From positions 14,125,607-14,189,606 of the forward strand of contig JAVIAB010000047.1 of assembly GCA_032433765.1 (NCBI GenBank): 64,000 bases of DNA. The letters run 5' to 3'. A program made the position numbers and the translations under genes. Position 1 is the first letter of the stretch. Every line of letters starts with the position of its first letter. Shown piece by piece: positions 1 through 11,540 of this stretch. The notes beneath the pieces were generated by a model. It did not search any database and had not been told where the DNA came from. It was given only the letters and a program-made list of their open reading frames with translations. Origin of the DNA: Megaustenia siamemsis (lineage: Eukaryota > Mollusca > Gastropoda > Stylommatophora > Ariophantidae).

Positions 1-535
1 GGCCAAAAAATGATGATTGTTTCTTCCTAATATTGGAAATTAGCTCTCTTTGTGCTTTGGCCTCTTTCAGAACGTTTTCATTACTCTTCTTAGCTGTTCA
101 TGGTATTCTCAACATTCTTCTGTAAAACCACATTTCTACAGACTCCAGTGATTTTCTTGTCTGTTGTCCTATTGTCCATGATTCACATCCATATGTTAAG
201 ACTGGCTCTACATAACATTTAAGAACTCTTTCTTGTTTCTATTATAAAAAAATGGATTGCATAGTATCTTCCTCATTTTTTGAAAAGCTGCTTTTGCCTG
301 AGCCATTTTGTATCTCACCTCTGTTGTACATCTTTCGTCTGAGGTTAACAAAGTTCCGAAATATTTAAATTCATTTACCTGTTTTAATATTGTTCAACTA
401 GTCTTTATTTTGCACTGAGGTGATGTCTTTTTCTTTGTTGTTACCATTACTTCTGTATTTCTGTTATTAAGGCTGAGTCCTTTATTTTTGCTTTCTTTCA
501 CTATCATGTCTAACATTTCTTGTAACTCATTTTTT
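1..535 (-). mobile_element. RTE-A LINE fragment, RT C-terminal part
   Basis: Read on the minus strand, this encodes a broken C-terminal reverse-transcriptase region of an RTE-type non-LTR retrotransposon. It keeps the pattern seen in the other RTE-A copies here: TSDGRCTTEV, MAQAKAAFQK, a RKILCNPF-like stretch and an ESWT-like motif. Frameshifts leave no long frame. The copy runs off the left window edge, so its 3' end is not visible. It matches 10912-11539, 37432-38215, 54686-55396 and 59868-60675. Clade assignment to RTE is by motif memory; that it is a LINE is secure from the repetition. Confidence 0.85.
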
Positions 536-750
536 TGTTTATTTAGCTACACTAAATATCGTCTCTCCATTTGTTCAACTCTCAGTAGACCTTGCGATGT
601 TAACTCTTAATGATATATGTTAAGAAGTGGTTAGGTAAAGATTCGAACACAGAAAGACGGCGTTACAAAGAGTGAAAAACACAGGACAATGTTAAATGAA
701 TTTAACAGGTTGTGTTCATACTGCACAGAAACTTTCCTTATTCCGATTGG

Positions 751-1003
751 TTACGATGAATGATGATATTGTATGACGAAGAGCAGTTTGGCTGCGCTCA
801 CTTTCGGTGCGGTTACGCCTTATGTCTTTTGGCGTGTGCTGTGGCTGCTATGGTGGGGATTGCAGCTGCCTTTCTTTGTTTGGATCTTTCAGTGCAATGA
901 GATGTTAACTCTAATGATTGCATTGGCACGGACGGTTGAGCAATTATGGATTTTAATTCTTTTGCAGTGATACCGGAACCTTCGACTAACTTCAACTACA
1001 ACT
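751..1003 (+). repeat. Dispersed repeat DR4, copy 1
   Basis: A block of about 250 bp that recurs at 21279-21520 and 34130-34340. Shared landmarks are GCCTTATGTCTTTTGGCG, a TTGAGCAATTATGGATTT stretch, and an end resembling CCATAACTACAAC. It has no coding potential. It may be a SINE or the tail of a longer element; I do not recognise the family. Confidence 0.7.
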
Positions 1004-1176
1004 ATTTGTTTCTAGAAAAACATGGAATGCATCAATAGAAGGGAGAACTATCAAAGTTAACTTACATAAAAAAAAGAATTCACAAACATTCAATGTGGGA
1101 ACCGCGTGCCACGTCACACACATCCAGGCGAATGTCTTTTTCTTGCGAGACACAGGCCAGGCCATATTTGTGGACC

Positions 1177-1237
1177 GAATCGTTTCAGAAGAAGATGCGT
1201 GTTTACAGCACTCGGGGAACAAAATGACAAATAATCA
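1177..1237 (+). repeat. Dispersed repeat R9, left half, split by RTE-B
   Basis: This stretch matches 63038-63096 (shared GTTTACARCACTCGG and TGACAAATAATCA). The RTE-B copy at 1238-1923 inserted here, and R9 resumes at about 1937. R9 therefore predates that insertion. Confidence 0.6.
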
Positions 1238-1923
1238 TCATCATGTGCCATACCGGTTGGGGTAGGCGATCATGTCCCTCTACAATCTTCTATCCACAGT
1301 GCATCGTATCAGTTCTGTTGTTGACTGTTTTCCATGCCATGACACCAAGCTATCCAGTATTTTCTCTCTTTGTCGTCCGCGATCTCTCTTTCCTTTTATT
1401 TTGCCAGTTGTAACCAAGTATTCCAACTTTCCTCATCTCATGATGTGCCCGAGAAATGTTGATTGCTTCTTTCTGATGTTTTTTTTTTAAGAGCTCCCTT
1501 TTTGTGTTGGCCTCTTTGAGAACTTCCTCATTGGTGTTTTTATCTGTCCAGGGAACTTTCAACATTCTTCTGAGAAATCCCATCTCTGTGACCTCTAATC
1601 GTCTTTTCATATGTTTGTCTTCTGTCCATGATTCGCTTCCATTGGTCAGAATTGTTTCTATATAGCACCGATGAACTCTCTTTCTCATTTCTATTGACAT
1701 AGATTTGTTGCATAAGATATTTTTCATTTTCTGAAATGCTATTTTGGCCTGAGCTATTCTGCTTTTTATTTCTGTGGTGCATCTCCCATCTGATGTTATT
1801 ATTGTGCCCAAGTATTTGAAACGTTGCACTTGTTTCAGATTTGTCCTGTTTATTTTTATTCTGCATGATGGTGATGATTGTTTCTTCGATATAACCATTA
1901 CTACACATTTTACAATACATTAT
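1238..1923 (-). mobile_element. RTE-B LINE, 5'-truncated, with target-site duplication
   Basis: The minus strand carries the 3' part of an RTE-type LINE ending in a CATGATGATGA-like tail. A frame at 1350-1898 encodes RT C-terminal sequence: an FKYLGTIITSDGRC motif, a CYIETILT-like segment and GFLRRMLKVPWT. The normally conserved YGCESWT is changed to NGSESWT. Both sides are flanked by the 13-bp direct repeat TGACAAATAATCA (1225-1237 and 1924-1936), so the insertion limits are clear and the 5' truncation is original. The frame is degenerate at its C-terminus. Confidence 0.9.
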
Positions 1924-2144
1924 TGACAAATAATCAACGAGCGAAAAAAATAGCCCTTCTTCTTACTCTGAACAACAACCTCTTCCTCTGAAATGATTCG
2001 CTGAAGTATCGCCTCGGAAGTTACCCTCTATAATCATATTCATTTATGATTTGTCTTCTGTGGACCGACTAAGCCCACATATGCAAGACGTACTGACATA
2101 AATATATATTGTTTTCCTCTCCATTCATGCTTCATTCGCTTTCT

Positions 2145-2445
2145 CTGCCATATACTTTCTTTGCTTGATTGTTTACTTGCTTCATTGCCTGCTTAATTGT
2201 TTGTTTGTTTGCTTGCTTGATTGTTTGCTTGATTGTTTGCTTGCTTGATTGATTGCTTGATTGTTTGCTTAATTGTTTGCTTGCTTGATTGTTTGCTTGC
2301 TTGATTACTTGATTGTTTGATTGCTTGCTTGATTGTTTGCTTGCTTGATTGTTTGCTTGCTTACTTGATTTTTTGCTTGCTTGATTGTTTGCGCGATTGC
2401 TTTATTGTTTGCGTGTTTGCTTAATTGTTTGCTTGCTTGTGTTTA
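2145..2445. repeat. Degenerate GCTT/GATT tetranucleotide array
   Basis: About 300 bp built from imperfect TTGC, TTGA and TTGT steps (GCTTGATTGTTTGCTTGC). It has no coding content. Confidence 0.9.
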
Positions 2446-2479
2446 CTCGATAACTAAAGGAATACACATCTTCGTCGTT

Positions 2480-2775
2480 GGGGCCTCGGTTGTCTAGTTC
2501 TAAGGATACCACCCGACTGGGCTACCCGTGTTCGACTCCTGTTGTAATGTGAATTGTACTCGTGGTTGGGAAAAAAAACCCCTGCGGTCGACCCAGCCAC
2601 TAGTAGAAATGAGTATCAGGGTAGTAGTACTCTGGGAAGGTGAGGAATTCCGACTCGCATCTTGTGTTTCGATACTTGAAGCGACACTGTCAAGAAGTCT
2701 CCGAATACTTCTGGACGTGCGGCCGAGCAGATATGGGTGGAAACTCGCGTGATAAGACGTCAATTCACTTGACCT
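2480..2775 (+). mobile_element. SINE2 copy 1 (tRNA-derived)
   Basis: A tRNA-like head with a box-B-like GTTCGACTCCTG, then a body with GGTCGACCCAGCC and a degenerate version of the ACCCAGCC...ATGGGTACC core. It is homologous to 16859-17190 and 52780-53112. The head/body structure indicates a Pol III-type SINE. This copy is diverged. Confidence 0.75.
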
Positions 2776-2782
2776 TGACATC

Positions 2783-3065
2783 TTCGTCATCGGCTCTTAA
2801 AACGACGTGACGTGTGTGTGTGTGTGTGTGTGTATGCGCTGTCTTGTGGTTTGCACTAAAACTGCGGTATTTTGCTCCTTTTGACCAAACACATCCGACT
2901 TCAGCACAGTGTTTTGAGTACCAGGGTGCATTCCCTCTTCGATCCTTACTTGCTTGGATAGACTAGATAGATTAGTAAGTTTATAGAGGCCCCACGTAGT
3001 GGTGGATCAGGGTCTCGATGGTTCAGGCCATCAGCTGTGGGTCGCTGGCAGCTTCCAGCACTTCC
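2783..3065 (+). repeat. Dispersed repeat DR3, copy 1, with (GT)n
   Basis: Homologous to 15690-16170 and 34463-34745. Shared landmarks are TTGTGGTTTGCA, ACATCCGACTTCAGCAC and GAGTACCRGG. A (GT)n tract at about 2813-2832 sits where the other copies have GGGCGAAGATGC-like sequence. The family is unknown. Confidence 0.7.
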
Positions 3066-3142
3066 ACTGTGAGACGCTTTGCCTTCACAGTTATTTTACA
3101 ATTACACAAAAATGTTATCGCATTCATTACTGTAAGTAAATT

Positions 3143-3381
3143 AAAGAGCCCCGTCAAGCCAAGTGGTGTATAGGGAATATGGTGTTAGTGACCATAAATT
3201 TTACAGGCACATGATTTTTGGGGTTATGTGGTCGGTATTACGCCCGTGCCGCTTTACTTTCCCAGAAAAAATCCGGTACCCATTTAAGGCTGGGTGAACA
3301 CGGATACCGTCGGTTGGGATCGAACCCTACCGCTTGTCCTTTGTAGTCCAGTTCACTAACCACTGAGTTATTGCGGCTCCC
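3143..3381 (-). mobile_element. SINE1 copy, near full length
   Basis: On the minus strand this begins GGGAGCCGCAATAACTCAGTG (box A) and has a box-B region resembling GGTTCGATCCC. The SINE1 body follows: TTCACCCAGCC, a degraded GGTACC, then GGGCGTAATACCGACCAC. It ends in the CGCCACTTGGCG-like hairpin followed by GGGGCTCTTT. Non-autonomous, and presumably mobilised by a LINE. Confidence 0.85.
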
Positions 3382-3574
3382 TTTTCATTAATGTAAACCC
3401 TGTATATTACAGAACTGAAATATGTCACTGGAAGTATGAATAAGTTCATTGTTATGTAGTCCTAATAATAACATATGAAAGTGAATCAAGGACAATTACC
3501 CTCCACGTCTCAAGACGTATGGAATATATTTTTTCAATGTTCAACGTTACATTTTATGAGTAGTCTGATGAGTC

Positions 3575-3704
3575 TAACGCCAGGCCGCTCTACTTTTCCA
3601 GAAAATTCCGGTATCGATTTAAGGCTGGGTGACGGTAGAAGCTGTTGACAGGGATTGAACTTAACGTCCGTCTTGTCTTCACTAACCAGTGAGCTACCAG
3701 TTCT
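3575..3704 (-). mobile_element. SINE1 5' half, degenerate
   Basis: Only the head and the start of the body are recognisable on the minus strand; the 3' half is lost. Substitutions are more frequent than in the 3143-3381 copy, so it is older. Confidence 0.65.
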
Positions 3705-3754
3705 TCCACAGTCAAAGGTCGGGAAAATCGTTCAAGGTCACATAGATGTAATTT

Positions 3755-5030
3755 TATAGAAGAATGTTCAGAATGCCATTGAGAGTTAAAAGTAGAGTAT
3801 AGTGCTTAAGGAGGGCAAGACAAAAATAAAAAATAATACTGAGCCCACAGCAAAAAGCAATCATTACTTTTTGACCAAGTAATGAAGATGTAATGCAATA
3901 TACATCTTTATTAAGAACATTGATAGAAAGAGCTATAGAGGTAACGAAAGATCTATATATGTGCTTTATAGACAACACAAAAGCATTTGACAAAGTAAAG
4001 CATGTGGAAATAATCAATATGCTTGAGAAATTAAACATTGATGGCAAGGATATGCGAATCATAAAAAAATGTACTGGAAAAAAACAGCAGCTATACGAAT
4101 TAACAACCAAACAGGACAATTCTAATATATAAAACAAGTAGTCAGACAAGGCTGTGTTCTGTCGCCGGATTTGTATTCACTTTACAGCGAACATATTATG
4201 AGATCAATAGTAGACAAAAAAGGAATTGAAGTCAACGGTCACAATATAAATAATTGGCGATATGCGGATGACACAGTCTTAAAAGCAGAGACAGAGAATG
4301 AACTACAAAGAATGAAAGACATAATAGTAAAAGAAAGCAACAAGAAAGGTTTTAGTCTGAACAGAAAGAAAACAGAAGTAATAGTCATATCGAAGAAACA
4401 ATCATCACCATCATGCAGCATAAAAATAAACAGGACAAATCTTAAACAATTGCAACGTTTGAAATACTTGGGCACAGTAACAACATCAGATGGGAGATGT
4501 ACCACAGAAATAAAGCTCGGGTCAAAAAAGCATTTCAGAAAATAAATTATATCTTATGCAACAAATATATGTCAATAGAAATGAGAAAGAGAGTTCATTG
4601 GTGCTATATAGAACCAATTCTGACCTATGGAAGCGAATCATGAACAGTAGACAAACATATGAAAAGGCGATTAGAGGCTACAGAAATGGGATTTCTCAGA
4701 AGAATGTTGAAAGTTCCCTGAACAACTAAAAAGATCAATGAAGAAATTATCAAAGAGGCCAACACAAAAAGGAAACTCCTGAAAACATAGGAAAGAAACA
4801 ATCAACATTTTTTGGGCACATCATGAGAAGAGGAAAGTTTGAATACTTAAATACAACTGGCAAAATAAAAAGAAAGAGAGATCGCGGACGATAAAAAGAG
4901 AAAATACTGGATAGCTTGGTGTCATGGCATGGAAAACGGTCAACAACAGAACTGATACGATGCACTGTAGATAGAAGACTGTGGAAAGACATGATCGCTT
5001 ACGCCAACCGGTATGGCACACGATGATGAT
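3755..5030 (+). mobile_element. RTE-B LINE fragment with RT motifs A-C
   Basis: The longest RTE-B copy in the window. In order it shows RT motif A (FIDNTKAFDKV, about 3965-4000), motif B (VRQGCVLSPDLYSLY, about 4141-4190), motif C (RYADDTVL, about 4258-4281) and then the TSDGRCTTEI region. It ends at ATGGCACACGATGATGATG at about 5028. Stop codons and frameshifts split the reading into frames at 3893-4132 and 4171-4545, so it is inactive. The endonuclease part is absent. Confidence 0.9.
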
Positions 5031-5612
5031 GTAACTAAAATACCACTTTTAGATAAAAACAGTTGTGCTCGGCTCTTGATGATGATGATGCGACTTGGCA
5101 TCACGTCAAACCACGTTCAGACAATCATGGTTTCACATTGCACCTCTCCTGCAAACTGTAAAATACCCTCACAGATATGTAATCCATTCCACTAAATTTA
5201 AATTAAGAGAATGACATGAAACGATAAAAGTGACAGTAATTATCTCCCATACTAATCTTAACACATTTCCTCGGACCGAGATATAATGACACGCAAATTA
5301 CACAACTTTTTTCTCAGCATATTTTTTTTTATAAATTAAAGGAGCACAAGAAAAACAGCAGCAAGCTCAACAACCATAAAATGTCAAAACAGTTTTCGCT
5401 CAACAAAATTAACAGTAGAATTTTAGAAGTAAAAGTAAACTCAGAAAACAGAATGGAAGAGAAAGTCAATATTCTGTGACATTCTGAAGAAAAATGAGTG
5501 GAAGGAAATGCAATGAGATTATATAAGTCGCAAAAAAAAACAAAACGAATTAAGTTATTGTCATGTAGGGTTTTTCCAAACATCTGAGATTAAATCAGGT
5601 TGATTTAGTTTA
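5031..5612. other. AT-rich spacer, nothing recognised
   Basis: No gene, repeat unit or transposon end is visible here. The open frames are short and compositionally ordinary. Confidence 0.6.
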
Positions 5613-5614
5613 CA

Positions 5615-7075
5615 AATAGAATGTTCTATAGAATAGTGCCAGTTGGATATCTGTGCAATGTTCTATAGCATAGTGTTAGTTGTGTGTCTGTAGCATGTAC
5701 TATATAATAGTGTTAGTTGTTTGTCTGTAGAATGTTCTATAGCATAGTGTCAGTTGTGTCTGTAGAATGTTCTATGAAATAGTATTAGTTGTTTGTCTAC
5801 ATACTGTTCTATAGAATAGTGTTAGTTGTGCGTCTGTAGAATGTTCTCTAGAATAGTACCAGTTGTGTGTCTGTAGAATGTTCTCTAGAATAATGCCAGT
5901 TGCGTGTATGTAGAATGTTCACTAGAATAGTGCCGGTTGTGAATCTGAAGATTGTTCTCTAGTGTCAGTTGTGTGTCTGAAGAATGTTCCCTAGAACAGT
6001 ACCTGTTGTCTGTCTGAAGAATGTTCTCTACAATAGTGCCAATTGTGTTTCTGTAGAATGTTCTCTAGAATTGTGCCAGCTGCTCGTGTGTAGAATGTTC
6101 TCTAGAATAGTGCCAGTATTGTGTGTGTAGAATTATCTCTAGGATAGTGCAAGTTGTTTGTCTGTAGAATCTTCTATAGCAAAAGTGCCAGTTGCGTGTC
6201 TGTAGAATGTTCTATAGAATAGTGTAAGTTGTTTGTCTATAGAATGTTCTCTAGAATAATACTAGTTGAATGTCTGTAGAATATTCTATAGAATAGTGTT
6301 AGTTGTGTGTCTGTAGAATGTTCTCTAGAATGTAACGGTTGTGTGTTTGTAGAATGTTCTATGCAATAGTTCCAATTGTTTGTCTGTGAAATGGTCTCTA
6401 GAATAGTACCAGTTGTGGGTCTGATGAATGTTCTATAGAATAGTGCCAGTTGTTTCTCTAGAATGTTCTCTAGAATAGTGCCAGTTGCGTGTCTGTAGAA
6501 TGTTCTCTAGAATAGTGCCACTTGCGTCTCTAGAATGTTCTCTAGAATAGTGCCAGTTGCGTGTCTGTAGAATTTTCTCTAGCATAGTGCCAGTTGTGTG
6601 TCTGGAGAATGTTCTCTAGCATAGTGCCAGCTGTCTGTCTGAAGAATATTCTCTAGAATAGTGTGAGTTGTGTGTCTGTAGAATATTCTCTATAATAGTG
6701 CCAGCTGTGTCTGTAGAATGTTCTCTATAATAGTGCCACCCTTGTGTCTGAAGAATTACCTCAAAGATAGTGCCAGTTGTGTGTCTGTAGAATTACCTGT
6801 AGTTTACTGCCATTTGCATGTCTGTAGAATGTTGTATAGAATAGTGCCAGTTGTGTTTCTGTAGAATTATATCTAGAATTTTGCTAGTTGCCTGTCTATG
6901 GAATGTTCTGTAGAATAGTGCCAGTTGTGTGTGTGAAGAATGTTCTCTAGAATAGTGCCAGTTGTGTGTCTGAAGAATATTCTCTATAATAGTACCAGTT
7001 GTCTTTCCGAAGAATGTTCTCTAGAATAGTGCGAGTTGTGTGTCTGTAGAATGTTCTCTAATATAGTGTCAATTA
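5615..7075. repeat. 37-bp minisatellite, about 39 degenerate copies
   Basis: Units read roughly GAATGTTCTCTAGAATAGTG followed by a CCAGTTGTGTGTCTGTA-like second half. Divergence between units is high and some carry indels. Nearly every unit contains GAATGTTCT, a GAAnnTTC arrangement like half a heat-shock element, and many contain TCTAGA. No regulatory role can be claimed from the sequence alone. Confidence 0.9.
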
Positions 7076-7747
7076 AATAAAAGTAACCTGTAGTTATTAG
7101 CCTGTCGTTCAGTAGAATTTCAGTGAATAAATGTCAGTAGAATGTAAGCAGAATATAAGCAGTAGTTGAATAGATCATTCCATTTAGTTTAGTCCTAGGA
7201 TCATCTTCATTGCACAACAAACAACTTAATACTCAGATATCTTTCTCAACACGTTCCTCTGTATCGAGCACATGTGATAAACACTTGCGATCATCATCAA
7301 GGGCACTATAAATTGCTTCAGTTCTGCTGCACGAGCTTCGTAGCACGGGCGAAGTTCTTAACCCCAACCTCTCAAGTCGCCACATACGACATGTGTGGCA
7401 GGTAACAATGGCAGTGTCCTTCTCTTCCCTTTTCTCAGTCAGGGCTGTGAAAGAATGTATGTCTGTAACTATTAGTAGAAAGAGGCAGCAGACTACCAGT
7501 AAATAGATTATCTGTAGATTGTCGATAAAATGGCAGAGCTGCTACAAAGAGTTAAATTTATAAATAATTTGACATTGGGAATCTTTGAGAGACGAAAGAA
7601 CAGCTTTGACCCTGTGTTGTGTGAGGTATTTAACAAGAAGATCTGAGTATTTTCAAGGGTACATTGTCTCTGTCTTTGAAGATACACAACGTGTCTTTGT
7701 TCACAATCTAACACTTTATTCACAAATATTTAATTACTTTGATCAAA
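7076..7747. other. Unassigned spacer
   Basis: A transition out of the 37-bp array (7076-7170 still has TAGAATGT-like remnants), then sequence without recognisable coding or repeat homology inside this window. Confidence 0.5.
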
Positions 7748-8235
7748 ATCATTATCATGTGCCATATAGGCTGGCGTAGGCGATCATGTCCTTCCTCGAT
7801 TCTATTCACAGTGCACCGTATACATTACGTTCTTAACCTCTTACTGTGCTACAACAAAAAAGCTATATATTACCGTCCTTCTTTGTCGTCAACAATTTCT
7901 GCTTTTCTGTATTTTGTCAGTTCCGTATTCCATATATTCCGATTTTAATCGTCTCATGACGTCTCTGAAAGATGTTGATTGTCTCTTTCTGATGTTTCTA
8001 TAGAAGCTCACTTTCGTGTGATGATTTCGTTGAGAATGTCCTCGTTGATCTTTTTTCAGCTCACCTGGGAACTTCCAACATTATTCTAAGAAATCCCATC
8101 TCTGTGGCCTCTAATTGTGCTTTTCATTTATTTGGTTCCTGTTTATGATTCCTTTCCATAGATCAGAATTGGCTCAATATAGAACCGATGTTTTCTCTTT
8201 CTCACTTCTAATGATATAGACTTGTTGCGCAAGAC
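7748..8235 (-). mobile_element. RTE-B LINE 3' end, heavily mutated
   Basis: Alignable with 1238-1923, from the tail (CATGTGCCATATAGGCTGG on the plus strand) through the ATTCCTTTCCATAGATC region. Many indels destroy every frame. It is one of the oldest RTE-B copies here. Confidence 0.8.
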
Positions 8236-8803
8236 CAACTTTAGGAAATCTCATTTTAACAGAACAAAGAAAAAATTCAGAATACGTAGGGCGGACAAAT
8301 TATCGTCATTTTTGACAGTTGTCAAATGTATGAGAAAGTGAAAATGTTGAAAAACAAAATATTACAGTTACCCAATGAATTCTAATTGATGACAATCACG
8401 ACATATTTGCCATAAAGCTTATTTTTAATCCCAGACATGCGATTGAGGTAATTAAAACAAAATCCATAATCACATATAAAAACTTTTAGCTCTCGATTGA
8501 CACTCGGTTTGTTTACAAAATCACTCATCAAGAATCGAGTCATGATGTCTTAAAATAACATGAAATTAGACTAATCTATTTTGTGCGAAAATATTATTCA
8601 TTCTGTAAATTCATTATTTTATTTTATTAACAAGCTGAGCGGGTTAAATTAAATGTTAAAATCTTGATTTAAGGAAAATGCTTTAAAAATGATTTTAAAA
8701 ATAAAATAAATTGACACTTTGCTTAGAAGATAAAAATGGAGAAAACAAACACTTTTTTCGGCAACTGATCTGCTGGATGTAATTTACAAACAATTATTTA
8801 GAG
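8236..8803. other. AT-rich spacer, nothing recognised
   Basis: Low-complexity AT-rich DNA with no long frame, no tandem unit and no match to other parts of the window. Confidence 0.5.
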
Positions 8804-8870
8804 CAGTGGTTTTCAAACTTGTGAAATCGCGAGCCCCCTTTTTTAAGTGATCAAAGTATCCGCGCGCCAA
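8804..8870 (+). mobile_element. Possible hAT-type transposon end
   Basis: The sequence starts CAGTGGTTTTCAAACTTG and continues into CGCGAGCCCCC. This resembles the CAGTGGTTCTCAACC-type terminal inverted repeat common in animal hAT elements. I could not find the matching right end, so the 8-bp target duplication cannot be tested. The 33-bp array begins directly after it and may have grown inside the element. Confidence 0.4.
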
Positions 8871-8875
8871 CGTTA

Positions 8876-9145
8876 ATCATGTCTTCAACGTGTTTTCTTT
8901 ATGTTCTCAACATGTCTTCAACGTGTTTTCTTTATGTTCTCAACATGTCTTCAACGTGTTTTCTTTATGTTCTCAACATGTCTTCAACGTGTTTTCTTTA
9001 TGTTCTCAACATGTCTTCAACGTGTTTCCTTTATGTTCTCAACGCTTCATCAATGTGTTTTCTTTATGTTCTCAACATGTCTTCAATGTGTTTCCTTTAT
9101 GTTCTCAACATGTCTTCAATGTGTTTTCTTTAAGTTCTCCTTTTT
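8876..9145. repeat. 33-bp minisatellite, 8 copies
   Basis: The unit contains ATGTCTTCAACGTGTTTTC then TTTATGTTCTCAAC. Early copies are nearly identical and later ones diverge. The unit length is a multiple of three, so three overlapping frames stay open; these are not taken as genes. Confidence 0.95.
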
Positions 9146-9416
9146 CTTTAAGTTCCGTATGTTCTCATTATGTTTTCATCACGCCTTCTTCATGCCTGCG
9201 TCTGTCTTCATCATATCTTCTTCATGTATTATTCATGTATTCATTTATGTCTTCATCATGTCTTGTTCATATTTTAATCACGTCTTCATTATGCCTCCAC
9301 CATATCTTATTTATCTCTTCGACATTGGTAAAAGAAGGAAAACCCAACCAGTGACCCACACATCCTTTAGAGTAACAGCAGAAGTATTCTATTTCCCCGG
9401 TTCCTGATGATTCTTT

Positions 9417-10372
9417 TCATGATACACCAAATGTCTTCGCCTCCTGGTCATAATTTAATGTGCACCAAATGTCTCCGCTTCGTGGTCATACTTTCATGAT
9501 ACACCAAATGTCTCCGCTTCGTGGTCTTACTTTCATGATGCACCAAATGCCTCCGCTTCATGGTCATAATTTCATGATACACCAAATGTCTCCGCTTCCT
9601 GGTCATAATTTCATGATACACCAAATGTCTCCGCTTCCTGGTCATAATTTCATGATGCACCAAATGTCTCCGCTTCCTGGTCCTAATTTCATGATACACC
9701 AAATGTCTCCGCTTCATGGTCATAATTTCATGATGCACCAAATGTCTCCGCTTCATGGTCATAATTTCATGATGCACCAAATGTCTCCGCTTCCTGGTCA
9801 TAATTTCATGATGCACCAAATGTCTCCGCTTCCTGGTCATAATTTCATGATACACCAAATGTCTCCGCTTCCTGGTCATAATTTTATGATACACCAAATG
9901 TCTCCGCTTCATGGTCATAATTTCATGATGCACCAAATGTCTCCGCTTCCTGGTCATAATTTCATGATACACCAAATGTCCCGGCTTCCTGGTCATAATT
10001 TCATGATACACCAAATGTCTCCGTTTCTAGGTCATAATTTTATGATACACCAAATGTCTCCGCTTCATGGTCATAATTTCATGATGCACCAAATGTCTCC
10101 GCTTCCTGGTCATAATTTCATGATACACCAAATGTCTCCGCTTCCTGGTCATAATTTTATGATACACCAAATGTCTCCGCTTCCTGGTCATAATTTCATG
10201 ATACACCAAATGTCTCCGCTTCCTGGTCATAATTTCATGATACACCATATGTCACTGCATCCTCTTCATAATTTCATGGTGCACCAAATGTCTCCGTTTC
10301 TAGGTCATAATTTCATGGTGCACCAAATGTCTCCGTTTCTAGGTCATAATTTCAAGATACACCAATTTAAAA
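9417..10372. repeat. 39-bp minisatellite, about 24 copies
   Basis: Units read ATGATACACCAAATGTCTCC then GCTTCCTGGTCATAATTTC, with recurrent ATGC/ATAC and CCT/CAT variants. The unit is 13 codons. A plus-strand frame (9460-10524) is therefore open with a 13-residue repeat of the type MIHQMSPLPGHNF, and minus frames are open too. There is no start context, splice pattern or non-repeat coding flank, so it is annotated as repeat only. Confidence 0.95.
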
Positions 10373-10734
10373 CCTTTACTGGTCACCAATCACACGGTGC
10401 ATCAAGTTTGACAACAACTTTTAATCTCTGTACCCGTCCACTGTCAGTCTATCCTTGTTCTGCCTCTCTGTTACCCTCACTCCGAGTTTTCTGCATGGGC
10501 ATCATTCTAGTAGTTCTTTTTTAACTCTCTCCTAAACAATGGTACCTACAGCCTGAGTAAGCCGTTCATTATGTTGCACATTTTCTTTAGATTGCATATT
10601 TTGAGCACTTCTTGCCTGCTTATTTTGTTTGGTCAAACTAATCGAACGATTTGAATATATTAACTGAAGTTGCTTCACACCTATTGAAACTACACGAGAA
10701 GAAACAAAAGCAAAAATACATATGAAGCTGTATT
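10373..10734. other. Unassigned spacer
   Basis: Follows the 39-bp array. I find no unit repeat, transposon end or convincing coding sequence. Confidence 0.5.
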
Positions 10735-10905
10735 ATATATATTTATGTGCTGAGTGGTTGGTGTGCTCGCTTCCTGAACAGACGGGTCCGGGTTCGATCC
10801 CAATAGTGATGGGTTTGTTCGGACTATCGAAGCTCCGGGGTTCACCCAGCCTCTGAAAATGGGTACCAGAGATTTTTCTGGGAAGTAAAGGCAGCCTGGC
10901 GTGAT
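10735..10905 (+). mobile_element. SINE5: tRNA-like head joined to SINE1-type body
   Basis: The head has a box-A-like TGCTGAGTGGTTGG and a box B GGGTTCGATCCC that differ from the SINE1 head between the boxes. The body is clearly related to SINE1: TTCACCCAGCC, AATGGGTACCAGAG, TTTTTCTGGGAAGTAAAGG, then a GGCGTGATACCGG end. The downstream SINE1 tail is missing, and an RTE-A tail follows at once. Only one copy is seen in this window. Confidence 0.65.
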
Positions 10906-10911
10906 ACCGGC

Positions 10912-11539
10912 TCATCATCATCATCATCAAGTGCCGAGCCTACTGGCGTTGGTGATCATGTCTCTCCACAACTTTTGATCTCGGCAGCTATTTATCATAT
11001 TATTTATCGGCTATTATTTTTTCTCTTTGCTTCCCTCTATCTCTTCGTCCCTCAATTTTTCCGGTTGTTACAATATATTCCAGTTGTTCTCTTCTCATTA
11101 CATGGCCAAAAAATGATGATTGTTTCTTCTTAATATTGGAAATTAGTTCTCTTTTTGCTTTGACCTCTCTCAGAACATCTTGTTACTCTTCCTAGCTGTC
11201 CATGGTACTCTCAACACTCTTCTGTAAAACCACATTTCTACAGACTCCAGTGATTTTCTTGTCTGTTGTCCTATTGTCCATGATTCGCATCCATATGTTA
11301 AGACTGGCACTACATACCATTTAAGAACTCTTTTTCTTGTTTCTATTGTCAAAAATGGATTGCATAGTATCTTCCTCATTTTTTGGAAAGCTGCTTTTGC
11401 CTGAGCCATTCTGCATCTCACCTCTTTTGTACATCTTCCGTCTGAGGTTAACAAAGTTCCCAAATATTTAAATTCATTTACCTATTTTAATATTGTTCCA
11501 CTTGTCTTTATTTTGCACTGAGGTGATGTCTTTTTCATT
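10912..11539 (-). mobile_element. RTE-A LINE, 5'-truncated
   Basis: The minus strand ends in a TGATGATGATGATG tail and carries the RT C-terminal region. A frame at 11170-11463 has LTSDGRCTKEV, RKILCNPF, YGCESWT and FYRRVLRVPWTAR. Downstream of that (lower coordinates) a frameshift breaks it. The 5' end abuts a SINE1 fragment at 11541. Confidence 0.88.
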
Positions 11540-11540
11540 G

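Noticed and set aside
9460..10524. A 354-codon plus frame as a repeat protein gene
   Set aside because: It is explained by a 39-bp period; the unit is open on both strands, and there is no non-repeat coding part with homology.
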